Source: Kingella sp. (in: b-proteobacteria)
GTDB lineage: Bacteria; Pseudomonadota; Gammaproteobacteria; Burkholderiales; Neisseriaceae
Direction of reading: 5' to 3'
Assembly (NCBI RefSeq): GCF_030527935.1
Contig: NZ_JAUMZV010000019.1
Span: forward strand, 1-47,219
DNA: 47,219 bases
The notes beneath the pieces were generated by a model that saw only the letters and a list, made by a program, of their open reading frames with translations, did no database searches and was not told the DNA's origin. Positions 30,943-39,711 of the stretch are shown here, piece after piece. Both the position numbers and the translations under genes were made by a program. The stretch's first letter is position 1, and each line of letters begins with the position of its first letter.

Positions 30943-31884
30943 ATGCATCTACACTTTCTTGGCACATCATCAGGCTCGCCCGCCATTGAGCGCAACGTCT
31001 CGTGCACCGCGCTCAACCTGTTGCCCGAAAACGGCGAAATCTGGCTGTTTGACTGCGGCGAAGCCACGCAACATCAAATCCTGCGCACCGCCATCCGCCC
31101 CAGCAAAATCCGCCGCATATTCATCACCCATCTGCACGGCGACCACATTTTCGGGCTGCTGGGTTTGCTGTGCAGCCGCTCCTTTTTATCGGGCGATAAC
31201 CCCAGCCCGCTCACGCTCTACGGCGGCGCAGGCTTGCGCGAATTTGTGCAAACGGGCTTGCGCCTGTCGCACAGCTATTTAAGCTACCCCATTGAATTTG
31301 TTGAATTATACGAAGCAGGCGGCGAAATCGCGTGCGATGCCACCTTTCACGTGAAATATCGCCTGCTGGACCACGCCGTGCCATCGTTTGGCTTTCGCGT
31401 GATAGAAGCCGACCGCCAAGGCAGCCTGAAAACGGACGAACTGGAAGCCCTAGGCGTGCCCAAAGGCGCGTTATACGGCGCACTCAAACGCGGCGAAACG
31501 GTAACGCTGCCCGATGGCAAAGTGTTGAACGGCAATGATTTTATCAACCCACCGAGCAAAGGGCGCGAAGTGGTTTTGTTTGGTGACACCCGTTTTCAGG
31601 CTGCCTTTGCCGATTTTTGCGCCGATGCCAACGCGCTGGTGCACGAAGCCACCTTTGCCGCCGACGAAGCCGCCAACGCCGCCCAGTTCGGGCACAGCAC
31701 TTGCGCCCAAGCCGCCGAGCTAGCCAAACTCGCCCGCGTGAACACGCTGTATTTAAGCCACATCAGCGCGAAATTTTCGGGCAACCGCGCCCAAGAATTG
31801 CTTGCCGCCGCGCGAGCCATTTTCCCCCATACCGAATTGGCGCACGATTTTATGGAAGCGGCGATTCCGTTTGCGGCGGAGTAG
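30943..31884 (+). CDS. rnz: Ribonuclease Z
   Basis: RNase Z trims tRNA 3' ends and belongs to the metallo-beta-lactamase fold. The 313-residue length and the opening MHLHFLGTSSGSPAIERNVSC are typical. The zinc motif THLHGDH lies at 62-68 (H63, H65, D67, H68). Further ligands fit in LLDHAVPSFGFRV, VLFGDTR, VHEATF and YLSHISAKF. DUS encode GSLKT near 161 and FQAAF near 218. Neighbours are the broken LysR gene upstream and an MFS exporter downstream, with no sign of an operon. Confidence 0.95.
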   Translation: MHLHFLGTSSGSPAIERNVSCTALNLLPENGEIWLFDCGEATQHQILRTAIRPSKIRRIFITHLHGDHIFGLLGLLCSRSFLSGDNPSPLTLYGGAGLREFVQTGLRLSHSYLSYPIEFVELYEAGGEIACDATFHVKYRLLDHAVPSFGFRVIEADRQGSLKTDELEALGVPKGALYGALKRGETVTLPDGKVLNGNDFINPPSKGREVVLFGDTRFQAAFADFCADANALVHEATFAADEAANAAQFGHSTCAQAAELAKLARVNTLYLSHISAKFSGNRAQELLAAARAIFPHTELAHDFMEAAIPFAAE

Positions 31885-31958
31885 TTTGGGCTATTAGGCA
31901 GCCTGAAAATAGGATTACGACTGTTTTAGCTTCGCAACTCCGCTTCGCTACTCAGGCT

Positions 31959-32316
31959 GAAACCTTTGCAAAACCCTAACAGCAGCCTGAAAGTAAGAAC
32001 CTGTATTCACTATTCTCATAGGCATCTTTTATGCCCTAAAAACGCGGCTACTGCGTTAAAAATGCTCGCAAGGTGTCCAACCTTGCTGTGCTTTTTGCCT
32101 TGTATCCGCGCTTTTATGCCATAAAATCTGTCTATGGAAATAGTGAATACAGGTTCTAAGAAATGCCGTCATTCCCGCGCAGGCGGGAATCTTGCTTGAT
32201 ATTCAAAAATCTACGCAAAAACAAACCATTGTGTAAATTTAACCAAGATTCCCGCCTACGCGGGAATGACGGAGCGTTTACTATTTCTTGTTGTGTTTTG
32301 GGTTTTGCAAAGGTTT
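31959..32316. repeat. Family A element interrupted by a family B element
   Basis: GAAACCTTTGCAAAACCC on the left and TTTTGCAAAGGTTTC on the right bound a dRS3 pair ATTCCCGCGCAGGCGGGAAT / complement. The left arm is split by the B element after GAAAGTAA. Confidence 0.78.
31996..32157. repeat. Family B element, full length, 162 bp
   Basis: The ends AGAACCTGTATTCACTATT and its complement are perfect terminal repeats. It is flanked by TAA on both sides (counting from GAACC to GGTTC), absent as a duplicate in uninterrupted family A copies, so a 3-bp target duplication is likely. It has no gene. Confidence 0.78.
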
Positions 32317-32470
32317 CAGGCTGCCTATTGGTTCGCGCGATTAGCGAAGTAGGCAGCCTGAAACCATCATTCAACCAACCGCAACCGCCACGCCCCCCGT
32401 TTTCAGGCTGCCTTGATGCCCCCCGCGCAATCCCCTATCATTCGCCCTTTTTTGCAAGCGATTCCATCCT

Positions 32471-33925
32471 ATGTCCCACGCCATCCCCGAAGCAGAAACC
32501 AATCCCAACGCGCATTACCACAGCGACAACCCCAATTTCCCCGCCAAGCTCATCGTGTTCACGTTGTTTATCGGCGCGTTTTTCGGCTACCTAAACGACA
32601 CGCTGCTCAACGTTGCGCTCACCAAAATCATGGCGGATTTCCACATAGACAAAACCACCGTGCAATGGCTCACCACAGGCTTTTTGCTGGTGATGGGCGC
32701 GTTCACGCCGATTACCGCCAGCCTGATTCAATGGATGGAAACCCGCCGCATGGTGCTGATTACGCAAGCCGTGTTCATCATCGGCTCGTTTATCTGCGTG
32801 GTCGCGCCCAATTTCGCCGTGTTGCTCACAGGGCGGCTGTTTCAAGCCATTTCCGCCGCGCTGTTTGTGCCGATTTTGTTCAACGGCATTCTCGCCATCT
32901 ATCCGCCGCACAAACGCGGCAGCGCAATGGGCATCATCACCATGATGTTCACCGCCTCGCCCGCCATCGGGCCAACCATTTCAGGCTATATCGTTGACCG
33001 TTTAAGCTGGCATTACCTGTTTGGGCTCACCATCCCCTTTATGCTGGTCGCCATGTTTTTAGTCAACAAATACTTAACCGTAAACCTAAGCGACATCACG
33101 CGCCCAAAAATAGACCTGCCATCCGCCATCGCATCGGTCATCGGTTTTGGCGGGCTGGTGTACGCCAGCAGCAATTTTGAACACCTGCCGCTGCCCAATT
33201 TTTTGAGCGTGCTGGCGGTGTCGCTGGGCATTGTCGCCTTTTTTGTGCGCCGCCAATTTACGCTGGAAACGCCGCTGCTCAACCTGCGCGTGTTCCAGCA
33301 CGCCCAATTTCGCTATGCCGTGCTGATTTTGGTGTGCGCCTATTTTCTGTTTATGGGTTTGGAAATTTTGATGCCGATGTACACGCAACAAGTGCTGGGG
33401 CTCACCGCCACGGTAACAGGCTTGATTTTGATGCCCGCCAGCATCGCCCAAGCCATTGCTTCGCCGTTTTTGGGCGTGTTGCTGGACAAAAAAGGCGGCA
33501 AATTTTTGATGCTGCCCGCCGCGTTAATATTGCTGCTGTCCATCATCGCCATGTGGATGGTGCTGGATTTGCATACTAACATCGTGATTTTAAGCTGTTT
33601 GTTTACCGTGCTGGCGGTGGCGGTTTCCGCCTGCATCACAGGCGAAACGCACGGCTTAAACGCCCTACCGCGCGAACTCAACTCGCACGGCGCAAGCACG
33701 ATTACCACGCTCAACCCCATCGCAGGTGCATTGGGCGCAGCGTTTATGGTGGGCATCACCAGCATGGGCGAAAAAATGGGACACGCCGCCACGCCGCAAG
33801 CCGCGTTATTAAGCGGCGTGCATCTGGCAATGGCGTGCGCGCTGGCGGTGGCGGCGGTGGCGGTGTTGTTTGCGTTGAAAATTAAGCCGAATGAATGGCG
33901 GGAGAAGGGGGAAGCGGGGCATTGA
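32471..33925 (+). CDS. MFS multidrug exporter, DHA2 (14-TM) family
   Basis: The 484-residue protein has about 14 hydrophobic segments and the DHA2 signature motifs: YLNDTLLNVALTKIMADFH in TM1, WLTTGFLLVMGAFTPITASLIQWMETRR (motif A region), and GRLFQAISAALFVPILFNGILAIYPPHKRGSAMGI (motif C/B region). It resembles EmrB/LmrB proton-coupled drug exporters. No periplasmic adaptor (EmrA) gene is nearby, so it probably works alone in the inner membrane. The ATG at 32471 has a poor ribosome site. It contains no DUS of its own. Substrate unknown. Confidence 0.9.
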   Translation: MSHAIPEAETNPNAHYHSDNPNFPAKLIVFTLFIGAFFGYLNDTLLNVALTKIMADFHIDKTTVQWLTTGFLLVMGAFTPITASLIQWMETRRMVLITQAVFIIGSFICVVAPNFAVLLTGRLFQAISAALFVPILFNGILAIYPPHKRGSAMGIITMMFTASPAIGPTISGYIVDRLSWHYLFGLTIPFMLVAMFLVNKYLTVNLSDITRPKIDLPSAIASVIGFGGLVYASSNFEHLPLPNFLSVLAVSLGIVAFFVRRQFTLETPLLNLRVFQHAQFRYAVLILVCAYFLFMGLEILMPMYTQQVLGLTATVTGLILMPASIAQAIASPFLGVLLDKKGGKFLMLPAALILLLSIIAMWMVLDLHTNIVILSCLFTVLAVAVSACITGETHGLNALPRELNSHGASTITTLNPIAGALGAAFMVGITSMGEKMGHAATPQAALLSGVHLAMACALAVAAVAVLFALKIKPNEWREKGEAGH

Positions 33926-34023
33926 TGGGGTGATGTTTTAGCTTCGCAGAAGCTCGTAAACTCGCTTTCAGGCTGCCTATGGTGCACACGCATTAAGGCA
34001 GCCTGAAAAATGCGTAGGCAAGA

Positions 34024-34054
34024 AAAACCGTTTGGCGCGATAGCAAACGGTTTT
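34024..34054. terminator. AAAACCGTTTG hairpin terminator
   Basis: AAAACCGTTTG and CAAACGGTTTT form an 11-bp stem with a 9-base loop and a T-rich tail, between convergent genes; it shares its core with 12153-12197 and 44092-44130. Confidence 0.6.
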
Positions 34055-34069
34055 GTGTTTTCAGGCTGC

Positions 34070-34290
34070 AACCTTTGCAAAACGCCTAGAAGCAGCCTGC
34101 GTAGCGAAGCGGAGTTGCAAAGCTAAAAATAAGAAATGTCGTCATTCCCGCGTAGGCGGGAATCTTGTTTGGTATTCAAAAATCGTATAAAAAACAATTT
34201 ATTGCACAAATTCAACTAAGATTCCTGCCTGCGCGTGAATGACGGAGAATTGACTATTTCTTGTTTCATTTTAAGTTTTGCAAAGGTTTC
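34070..34290. repeat. dRS3-containing element (family A) with family E insert
   Basis: AACCTTTGCAAAACGCC to TTTTGCAAAGGTTTC, with opposed dRS3 words; the right one is decayed (ATTCCTGCCTGCGCGTGAAT). The left arm carries TAGCGAAGCGGAGTTGCAAA, a family E word, just inside the terminal repeat. Confidence 0.72.
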
Positions 34291-34335
34291 AGGCTGCCTA
34301 TTATAGATAAACCCCAAAGGCAGCCTGAAAACACA

Positions 34336-35571
34336 TCATCCTTTAAACACGGGCAAAATCTCGGCGCGGCTGAGCAATTGGGCAACAATGTTTGCCAAGC
34401 CAAACAGCAGCACCCAAATCATCAGCCATGTGCCGCCGAACACGCTAAACCCTTTGCCTGCGCCAAATTTTTTGCGCACCGCGCGCAGCATCAGCGCGGG
34501 CACAATCGCCACCCAAATGGTCGCCGCCAAGCCCACATAGCCAATCACCGCCACAAAGCCCATGGGGTAGAGCAGGCAGGCGATAAACGGCGGCAGGAAA
34601 GTGATGGCGGCGGTTTTGCTGCGCCCGCTGCGGCTGTTGTCAAAGCCAAACATATCGCTCAAATAGTCAAACAAGCCCAGAGTTACGCCCAAAAACGAAG
34701 TGGCAATCGCCATATAAGAGAAAAACGACAAGATTTTTGCCATACTGCCCGTGGGCACAAATTTGGACAGTTCGCCAATCAACACGGCAACATCGCCATC
34801 GGCTTTAATCACAGGCGCAAAGGCGTTGCGCGGCAAATTGCCTTGGATAGCAAGCTGCCACAGCGCGTAAATCACCAGCGCAATCAGCGTGCCTATCCAC
34901 AAGGCGCGGGCAACTTTGGGCGCGTCGCCGTTGAAATATTTATACAAGCTGGACACGTTGCCATGAAAGCCAAACGAAGCCAAGCACACGGGCAGGGCGG
35001 TGCCAAGGTAAATCCAATAGCTCGTGCCTGCGGGGGCGGCGGTGTCTAGCAAAACGGGCAGTTGCGCGGTGCTGAGCAGCCCGCCTGTTGCCCAGATAAA
35101 GGTAATGACCATGCCGCCGATGAGTATGCTGGACAGCTTATCCACCACCCGCGCGGAATACCACACGCAGCCTGCAAAAATGATGAAAAACGCCAACTGC
35201 CCCAGCCACAGCGTGCTATCGGGGTTGACCCCCAGCGCAACGGCGGTGAGCCTGCCGCCCACGAAAATATAGGCATAAGTGAGCAGATACAGCACAAAAG
35301 CCACGCCCAGCCCGTTGACGATATTCCAGCCTTTGCCGAGCAAATCGCGCACGATGGTGTCAAAACTTGCGCCCACGGGGTAATGGGTGTTGGCTTCTAA
35401 AATCATCAACCCCGATGCGAGCATGGAAAACCATGTGTACAGCAGCACGGCGAGTGAGCTGAGAAACCATACGCCAGAAGTGGCGGTGGGGTTGGCGAGC
35501 ATACCTGCGCCGATAATCGTGCCCGCGATAATCATCGCGCCGCCGAGCAGGGTAGGGGTTTTGGTGGTCAT
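34336..35571 (-). CDS. Aromatic amino acid permease (HAAAP family)
   Basis: The 411-residue protein has about eleven hydrophobic segments and the Mtr/TnaB/TyrP pattern: LLGGAMIIAGTIIGAGMLANPTATSGVWF at the start, LNVIEANTHYPVGASF-like text as LMILEANTHYPVGASFDTIV, and FGFHGNVSSLYKYFNGDAPKVARALWIGT in the middle. These are proton-driven importers of tryptophan or tyrosine in the inner membrane. Mtr-like tryptophan transport is my best guess. AAGGAATCC precedes the ATG. There is no DUS in the gene, but one follows the stop. No linked biosynthesis gene. Confidence 0.9.
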   Translation of the reverse strand: MTTKTPTLLGGAMIIAGTIIGAGMLANPTATSGVWFLSSLAVLLYTWFSMLASGLMILEANTHYPVGASFDTIVRDLLGKGWNIVNGLGVAFVLYLLTYAYIFVGGRLTAVALGVNPDSTLWLGQLAFFIIFAGCVWYSARVVDKLSSILIGGMVITFIWATGGLLSTAQLPVLLDTAAPAGTSYWIYLGTALPVCLASFGFHGNVSSLYKYFNGDAPKVARALWIGTLIALVIYALWQLAIQGNLPRNAFAPVIKADGDVAVLIGELSKFVPTGSMAKILSFFSYMAIATSFLGVTLGLFDYLSDMFGFDNSRSGRSKTAAITFLPPFIACLLYPMGFVAVIGYVGLAATIWVAIVPALMLRAVRKKFGAGKGFSVFGGTWLMIWVLLFGLANIVAQLLSRAEILPVFKG

Positions 35572-36015
35572 AGGGGATTCCTTGTAGATGGGGCTGCGCT
35601 GGATTTTGCTGCTGTGAGCAGGGTTTAGGCAGCCTGAAAATGGGATTTGTAAAGAAAGTATTTTACGATATTAGGCGGGATTTAACTTAACTTTGCAGAA
35701 TAATTTTCAGGCTGCCTTGTGGGGGGTATCAAGGCAGCCTGAAAAGCGCGGATGGTTGAGCGATGCGGGGGTGTTGTATTTTGCGAATTGTGATACATGG
35801 GGGGCGACGGCTCGGTGCTAAATGGCGGGTTAAATGGGCTTGGCTGGTTGGCAAACCATGTCGGCGAGCCGCCGACGCATTGCGGTTTCAGGCTGCCTAC
35901 TTCGTTAATCGCGCGAACCAATAGGCAGCCTGCGTAGCGAAGCGGAGTTGCGAAGCTAAAACGGGTGTAATCCTATTTTCAGGCTGCTAATCGTTGCCAT
36001 TAAAGTAACCCGCGC
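35572..36015. other. Gap between permease and ubiA
   Basis: The stretch contains an inverted DUS pair (35704-35745), a diverged family C element (35797-35880), a family E word (35934-35959) and DUS. Nothing coding is supported. The AT-rich part at 35640-35700 is the likely permease promoter area. Confidence 0.62.
35797..35880. repeat. Diverged inverted-repeat element, family C
   Basis: ATGGGGGGCGACGGCTCGGT left arm and GGCGAGCCGCCGACGCAT right arm; the most divergent of the four complete copies. Confidence 0.6.
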
Positions 36016-36912
36016 TTAATCAAACGCGAAATGGGCGGCAATCACGGCGAGCCATAGCCAGCCGATGCGGTTGTTGTCCAAAAAGGCGGCGTGGCATTCT
36101 TGGCGGTCGCGGTTTTCCACGCGCAGATATTGTTGCCATTGCCAATACACCACCAAAATCAACGCGACCCAATACACCCACGCTGCGCCCAGTTGGCTGC
36201 CCACTTGTATCATCAAAATATCAAAAATGCCGTGGCAGAGCATGGCGGCTTCGGCATCGTAGCTGCCGAAGGTGATGGCGGAAGTTTTGATGCCGATTTT
36301 TAGGTCGTCTTCTTTGTCTGCCATGGCGTAGAGCGTGTCGTAGGCGAGTGTCCAGAACACGTTGGCGAAAAATAGCCACCATGCGATGCTGGGCACGCTG
36401 CCTGTGATGGCGATAAACGCCATGGGGATGCCAAATGAGAACGCGAGCCCGAGATAAAGCTGCGGGATGGGGAAGATGCGCTTGGCAAAGGGGTAGGTGA
36501 AGGCGAGACACAGCGCGGGAATCGCCATCAGCCATGTGGTGTAGCTAAACGGGATGAGACATAGGGCGGCGAGTAGGCATAGGATGATGATGAGCCGTTT
36601 GGCTTCGCGTGCGGTTACGGCGTTGCGGGCGAATGGGCGGTTTTGCGTGCGCGCGACGTGGCGGTCAAAGTCTTGGTCTGCCCAGTCGTTGGCGACGCAG
36701 CCTGCGCTGCGCATCAGGAATGTGCCGAGTGTGAACAGGATAACGGTGGAAAGCGGGGGGCTGCCTGCGGATGCTATCCAGATGGCCCATAGGGTAGGCC
36801 AGAGCAGCAGCAGCGTGCCGATGGGTTTGTCGGCGCGCATCAGTTGGATGTAGATGGGGATTTTGCTGTGCCAGCTTGGGGCGTGGGATGGGGTGATTGG
36901 GGTGGTGGGCAT
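36016..36912 (-). CDS. ubiA: 4-hydroxybenzoate polyprenyltransferase
   Basis: UbiA prenylates 4-hydroxybenzoate in ubiquinone synthesis, in the inner membrane. The 298-residue protein has about eight hydrophobic segments. Both Asp-rich motifs are complete: NDWADQDFDRHVARTQNRP near 75-93 and DTLYAMADKEDDLKIGIKTSA near 190-210. The start MPTTPITPSHAPSWHSKIPIYIQLMRADKPIGTLLLLWP fits the family. ubiC (chorismate lyase), a common neighbour, is not here. No DUS lies in the gene. Confidence 0.96.
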   Translation of the reverse strand: MPTTPITPSHAPSWHSKIPIYIQLMRADKPIGTLLLLWPTLWAIWIASAGSPPLSTVILFTLGTFLMRSAGCVANDWADQDFDRHVARTQNRPFARNAVTAREAKRLIIILCLLAALCLIPFSYTTWLMAIPALCLAFTYPFAKRIFPIPQLYLGLAFSFGIPMAFIAITGSVPSIAWWLFFANVFWTLAYDTLYAMADKEDDLKIGIKTSAITFGSYDAEAAMLCHGIFDILMIQVGSQLGAAWVYWVALILVVYWQWQQYLRVENRDRQECHAAFLDNNRIGWLWLAVIAAHFAFD

Positions 36913-36941
36913 GATTATTTGGAGTAAATGTTCTTTGGTGG

Positions 36942-36947
36942 ATTATA
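36942..36947 (-). promoter_or_regulatory. Possible -10 box of ubiA
   Basis: A perfect TATAAT on the minus strand lies 30 bp before the ubiA ATG in an AT-rich stretch. The hexamer 17 bp upstream (ACAAAA) is a poor -35. Confidence 0.42.
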
Positions 36948-37170
36948 GTGGGTTCTGTTAGGATTTTGTTGTGTTTTGTTAAGAGATAAGCAATTTTTGT
37001 TCCATTGCGGGCGGTGGGGGGTGTAAAGATGGGGTTTGGGGTGCTTTGGATGGTGCAACATTCAAGGCAGCCTGAAAATGATTTGTGCTTTGTGGCTGGC
37101 TTTGGGCACAGCTTTAACCATGCATCTCATGCCGACGGGGCACTTACTTTTCTTTGCTTCGCCAAAGATA

Positions 37171-37333
37171 AGAACCTGCATTCGCTATCTGCACGGCTGC
37201 TTTTGCATTCATTGAACACGCCTACTGCGTTGCCAAGCCAAGCTAATAGTCTCGCTATTAACTTGGCTTGTCGCCTTGTATTCGTATTCACTGAATACAA
37301 AATCCGCTCGCGCAGATAACGAATACAGGTTCT
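37171..37333. repeat. Family B element inside repeat F
   Basis: AGAACCTGCATTCGCTATCTGC and GCAGATAACGAATACAGGTTCT are the inverted ends (two mismatches) of a 163-bp element. The left flank CTTTGCTTCGCCAAAGA and the right flank GGCAAAAGAAAGGCGACC belong to one F unit. Confidence 0.7.
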
Positions 37334-37334
37334 G

Positions 37335-37497
37335 GCAAAAGAAAGGCGACCCCGACGTGCGGGTTTGGCTGCGCCAAACTTCCCTCACTGCGCATCCTTT
37401 TTTCGGCGCGTGCGAACTAGCCGCGCTTTGCGCGTCGTCGAACAAGCGCACGCTTGTTTCCGAAAAAAGGATGCTCCGTTCGGCTGGACGTAGGGGA
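37335..37497. repeat. Dispersed repeat F, copy 2 (right part)
   Basis: GCAAAAGAAAGGCGACCCCG to CGGCTGGACGTAGGGG, about 90 percent identical by eye to 2985-3146, with small length differences that would break any shared frame. Confidence 0.7.
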
Positions 37498-37599
37498 GTG
37501 GGCGGTAGCATTAAACGGATGTGAAGAGTTAGGCAGCCTGAAAGCCAATCTAACCAGCAAAAAATGTTTAGCTAAGCACCAAATGGGTTTGTTTTTTAG

Positions 37600-37694
37600 C
37601 TGTGTTTAAGAACCTGTATTCATTATTTACATAGACAGATTTTATGAAATAAAATCTGTCTATGTAAATAATGAATACAGGTTCTTAAACACAG
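37600..37694. repeat. Near-perfect palindrome of about 95 bp (family B)
   Basis: The core AGAACCTGTATTC...GAATACAGGTTCT (37609-37685) has 36-bp arms around TGAAA. The palindrome continues into the flanks as CTGTGTTTA / TAAACACAG. It ends 8 bp from the prolyl oligopeptidase stop and would form a very stable hairpin in its mRNA, so it may act as the terminator. Confidence 0.75.
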
Positions 37695-37701
37695 TTGTGC
37701 A

Positions 37702-39711
37702 TCACGCCCCACCTATCGTTTCTGCCAAAAAACGCAACACGCAGGCGAGTTCTGCGGCGGTTTCTTGTTGTGTGCCGTTGCCTGTGTGTCCGCCGCTGGC
37801 GGGGGCGTAGAGCTGGCTGGGGGCGTGCTGTTCGCGCAGTTTGGCGTGGAATTTGAGCGCGTGGGCGGGGTGTACGCGGTCGTCGGCTAGGCTGGTGGTG
37901 ATGAGTGCGGGCGGGTAGTTCAGGCTGCCTGAAACGTTGTGATAGGGCGATAGGGCGGCAAGGTAGTCGCGCATTGGTGGGTCGGCGGGGTCGCCGTATT
38001 CTTCTATCCAGCTTGCGCCTGCGTAGAGCTGGGGGTAGCGCAGCATATCGGTGAGCGGCACTTCGCACACCATCGCGCCGATGTTTTCAGGCTGCCTTGT
38101 GTACGCGCTGGCAACGATTAGCCCGCCGTTGCTGCCGCCTTGGATGGCGATGCGTTGGGCGCGGCTGTAACCTTGTTGGCAAAGGTGGGCAACGACGGCG
38201 AGCAGGTCGTCCACGGATTTGTGTTTGTGTTGGCGTTGGGCGGCTTCGTGCCAGCCTGCGAACTCGCCGCCGCCGCGTATGTTGGCAAGCACAAAGGCGT
38301 TGCCTTGTTCCAGCCAATGCTTGCCGATGATGCCCATATAATGCGGCAGCTCGGGCACGTTGAAGCCGCCGTAAACATAAACCAGCGTGGGCGTTTCAGG
38401 CTGCCTTGGCTGTTTGCCCACCCAGTAATACGGGATGGGCGTGCCATCGGCGGATGGGGCGTGGTGCTGTTCTACGATGATGCCTTCGGCGTTGAATTGG
38501 GCGATTTGGCGGCGCATCACGCTCAATTCCATCACGCTTAAATCCAGCGCGTAGAGCGTGAGCGGGGTGGTGAAATCGCTGGCGGCCAGATACAGCACAT
38601 TGCCGCCCCAAGGCTGGTCGGTGAGCTCAATCGCGCCTTGCGGCAGGCTGGGCAGGGCAACGGCTTGCCATGCGCCGTTTTGCCATTGCCATGCTTTCAG
38701 GCTGCCTGAAACGTTGTCCAGCAGGTTGGCGATGATGTAGCGGCGCGTGGTTTCCACGCTTTCTATGGCTTGCTGCGCGTTGGGCGTGAGCAAGCATTGG
38801 GCTTCGCCGAGCACGCCTTTGTTGAGCTTCACCGCAATCAGGCTGCCTGCGGGATAGCTTTGGTTGGCACGCTGCCACGCGCTTTTAAGCTGCACCACCA
38901 GTTGCCCCGCAATATAGCCCACCATCTCGGCATCGCTGGGCAGAGCGATGGGCTGCGCTTCGCCTGTTTTGCTGATGTGGTAATAGGTTTTTTGGAAAAA
39001 GCTGGTGGCGGATTCCGCAAGGTCTATCGGCGCACCTTGCGGGTCTAAATAACGCCATGCGTGCACCATTACGCCGTTTTCAGGCTGCCTGAAAATGGCT
39101 TGCGCTTGGTCAAACGTTTGCCCGCGCCGCAGCAGCCACACTTCGCGCGGGTAGCCCGATGGCGTAAGCTGGCGTTCATCCCACGCAGGGCACACCCACA
39201 CGCTGTTTTCATCGCGCCACGCAATATGATTTTTGCCCAGCGGAAAGTGAAACCCATTGGGCACAATTTGGCGCGTGGCAAGGTTAAATTCCACCGTATA
39301 AGCCGCGTCCGAACCCGCAGGCGAAAGCGTGAGCAGCGCGATTTCAGGCTGCTCCACATAATGCGACACGCCGTCTAAATACACATCATCGCCCAAAATC
39401 TCATCAAAATCCGCCACCGAAAACAGCGTTTGCCACTCGGGCAGCCCCGCGCGATAAGTGGCAGCAGTGCACACGCGATACACGCCCTTGGGGTATTCGG
39501 GCGATTGATGGAAGTGGTACATCCGCGCACGGTGTTCTTGGCAAAACGGAATTTGGCGTTCGTCTTGCAACTGGGCAAGGATGCCATCGCGCAGCGCAGC
39601 GTATTCAGGCGATTGGCACAAACGCGCCAGCGTATCAGCGTGTTCCTGCGCGATAAATTGCTGGGTGGCAGGCGCGGCAAGGTCTTCTAGCGATTGATGC
39701 GGGTCTTGCAT
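37702..39711 (-). CDS. Prolyl oligopeptidase family serine peptidase (S9A)
   Basis: S9A peptidases cut short peptides after proline inside a beta-propeller that gates the active site. The ATG at 39709-39711 gives 669 residues (MQDPHQSLEDLAAPATQQFIAQEHADTL); the frame runs 81 codons further up through repeat DNA, which I reject. The propeller spans about 60-390. The hydrolase domain shows S527 in QGGSNGG, DDRVHPAH at 610-617 and H642 in SGGHTGNG. No signal peptide, so cytoplasmic. Five or more DUS are in frame (FRQPENG, VSGSLKAW, RQPETPTL, TRQPENIG, SGSLNYPP), three of them the palindromic form. This is the most DUS-rich gene in the window. Confidence 0.92.
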   Translation of the reverse strand: MQDPHQSLEDLAAPATQQFIAQEHADTLARLCQSPEYAALRDGILAQLQDERQIPFCQEHRARMYHFHQSPEYPKGVYRVCTAATYRAGLPEWQTLFSVADFDEILGDDVYLDGVSHYVEQPEIALLTLSPAGSDAAYTVEFNLATRQIVPNGFHFPLGKNHIAWRDENSVWVCPAWDERQLTPSGYPREVWLLRRGQTFDQAQAIFRQPENGVMVHAWRYLDPQGAPIDLAESATSFFQKTYYHISKTGEAQPIALPSDAEMVGYIAGQLVVQLKSAWQRANQSYPAGSLIAVKLNKGVLGEAQCLLTPNAQQAIESVETTRRYIIANLLDNVSGSLKAWQWQNGAWQAVALPSLPQGAIELTDQPWGGNVLYLAASDFTTPLTLYALDLSVMELSVMRRQIAQFNAEGIIVEQHHAPSADGTPIPYYWVGKQPRQPETPTLVYVYGGFNVPELPHYMGIIGKHWLEQGNAFVLANIRGGGEFAGWHEAAQRQHKHKSVDDLLAVVAHLCQQGYSRAQRIAIQGGSNGGLIVASAYTRQPENIGAMVCEVPLTDMLRYPQLYAGASWIEEYGDPADPPMRDYLAALSPYHNVSGSLNYPPALITTSLADDRVHPAHALKFHAKLREQHAPSQLYAPASGGHTGNGTQQETAAELACVLRFLAETIGGA

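Larger units (their letters stand above)
31885..32470. other. Gene-free region with nested elements
   Basis: The stretch holds a family E word (31927-31951), a family A element (31959-32316) interrupted by a family B element (31996-32157), and several DUS up to the MFS gene. No coding sequence is supported. Confidence 0.7.
33926..34335. other. Convergent gap between MFS and permease genes
   Basis: It holds a TTTAGCTTCGCAGAAGCT stretch, inverted DUS at 33965-34010, the hairpin at 34024-34054 and a family A element (34070-34290), then DUS near the permease stop. No gene. Confidence 0.65.
36913..37701. other. 789-bp gene-free region, nested repeats
   Basis: After the ubiA promoter area it holds a DUS (37065), the left part of repeat F (37120-37170), a B element inside it (37171-37333), the rest of F (37335-37497), a DUS (37529) and a long palindrome (37600-37694). 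No convincing gene. Confidence 0.7.

Noticed and set aside
34261..35049. Plus-strand 262-residue frame opposite the aromatic permease
   Set aside because: It is rich in His/Gln/Lys/Arg, begins in a repeat and is antisense to clear permease transmembrane coding.
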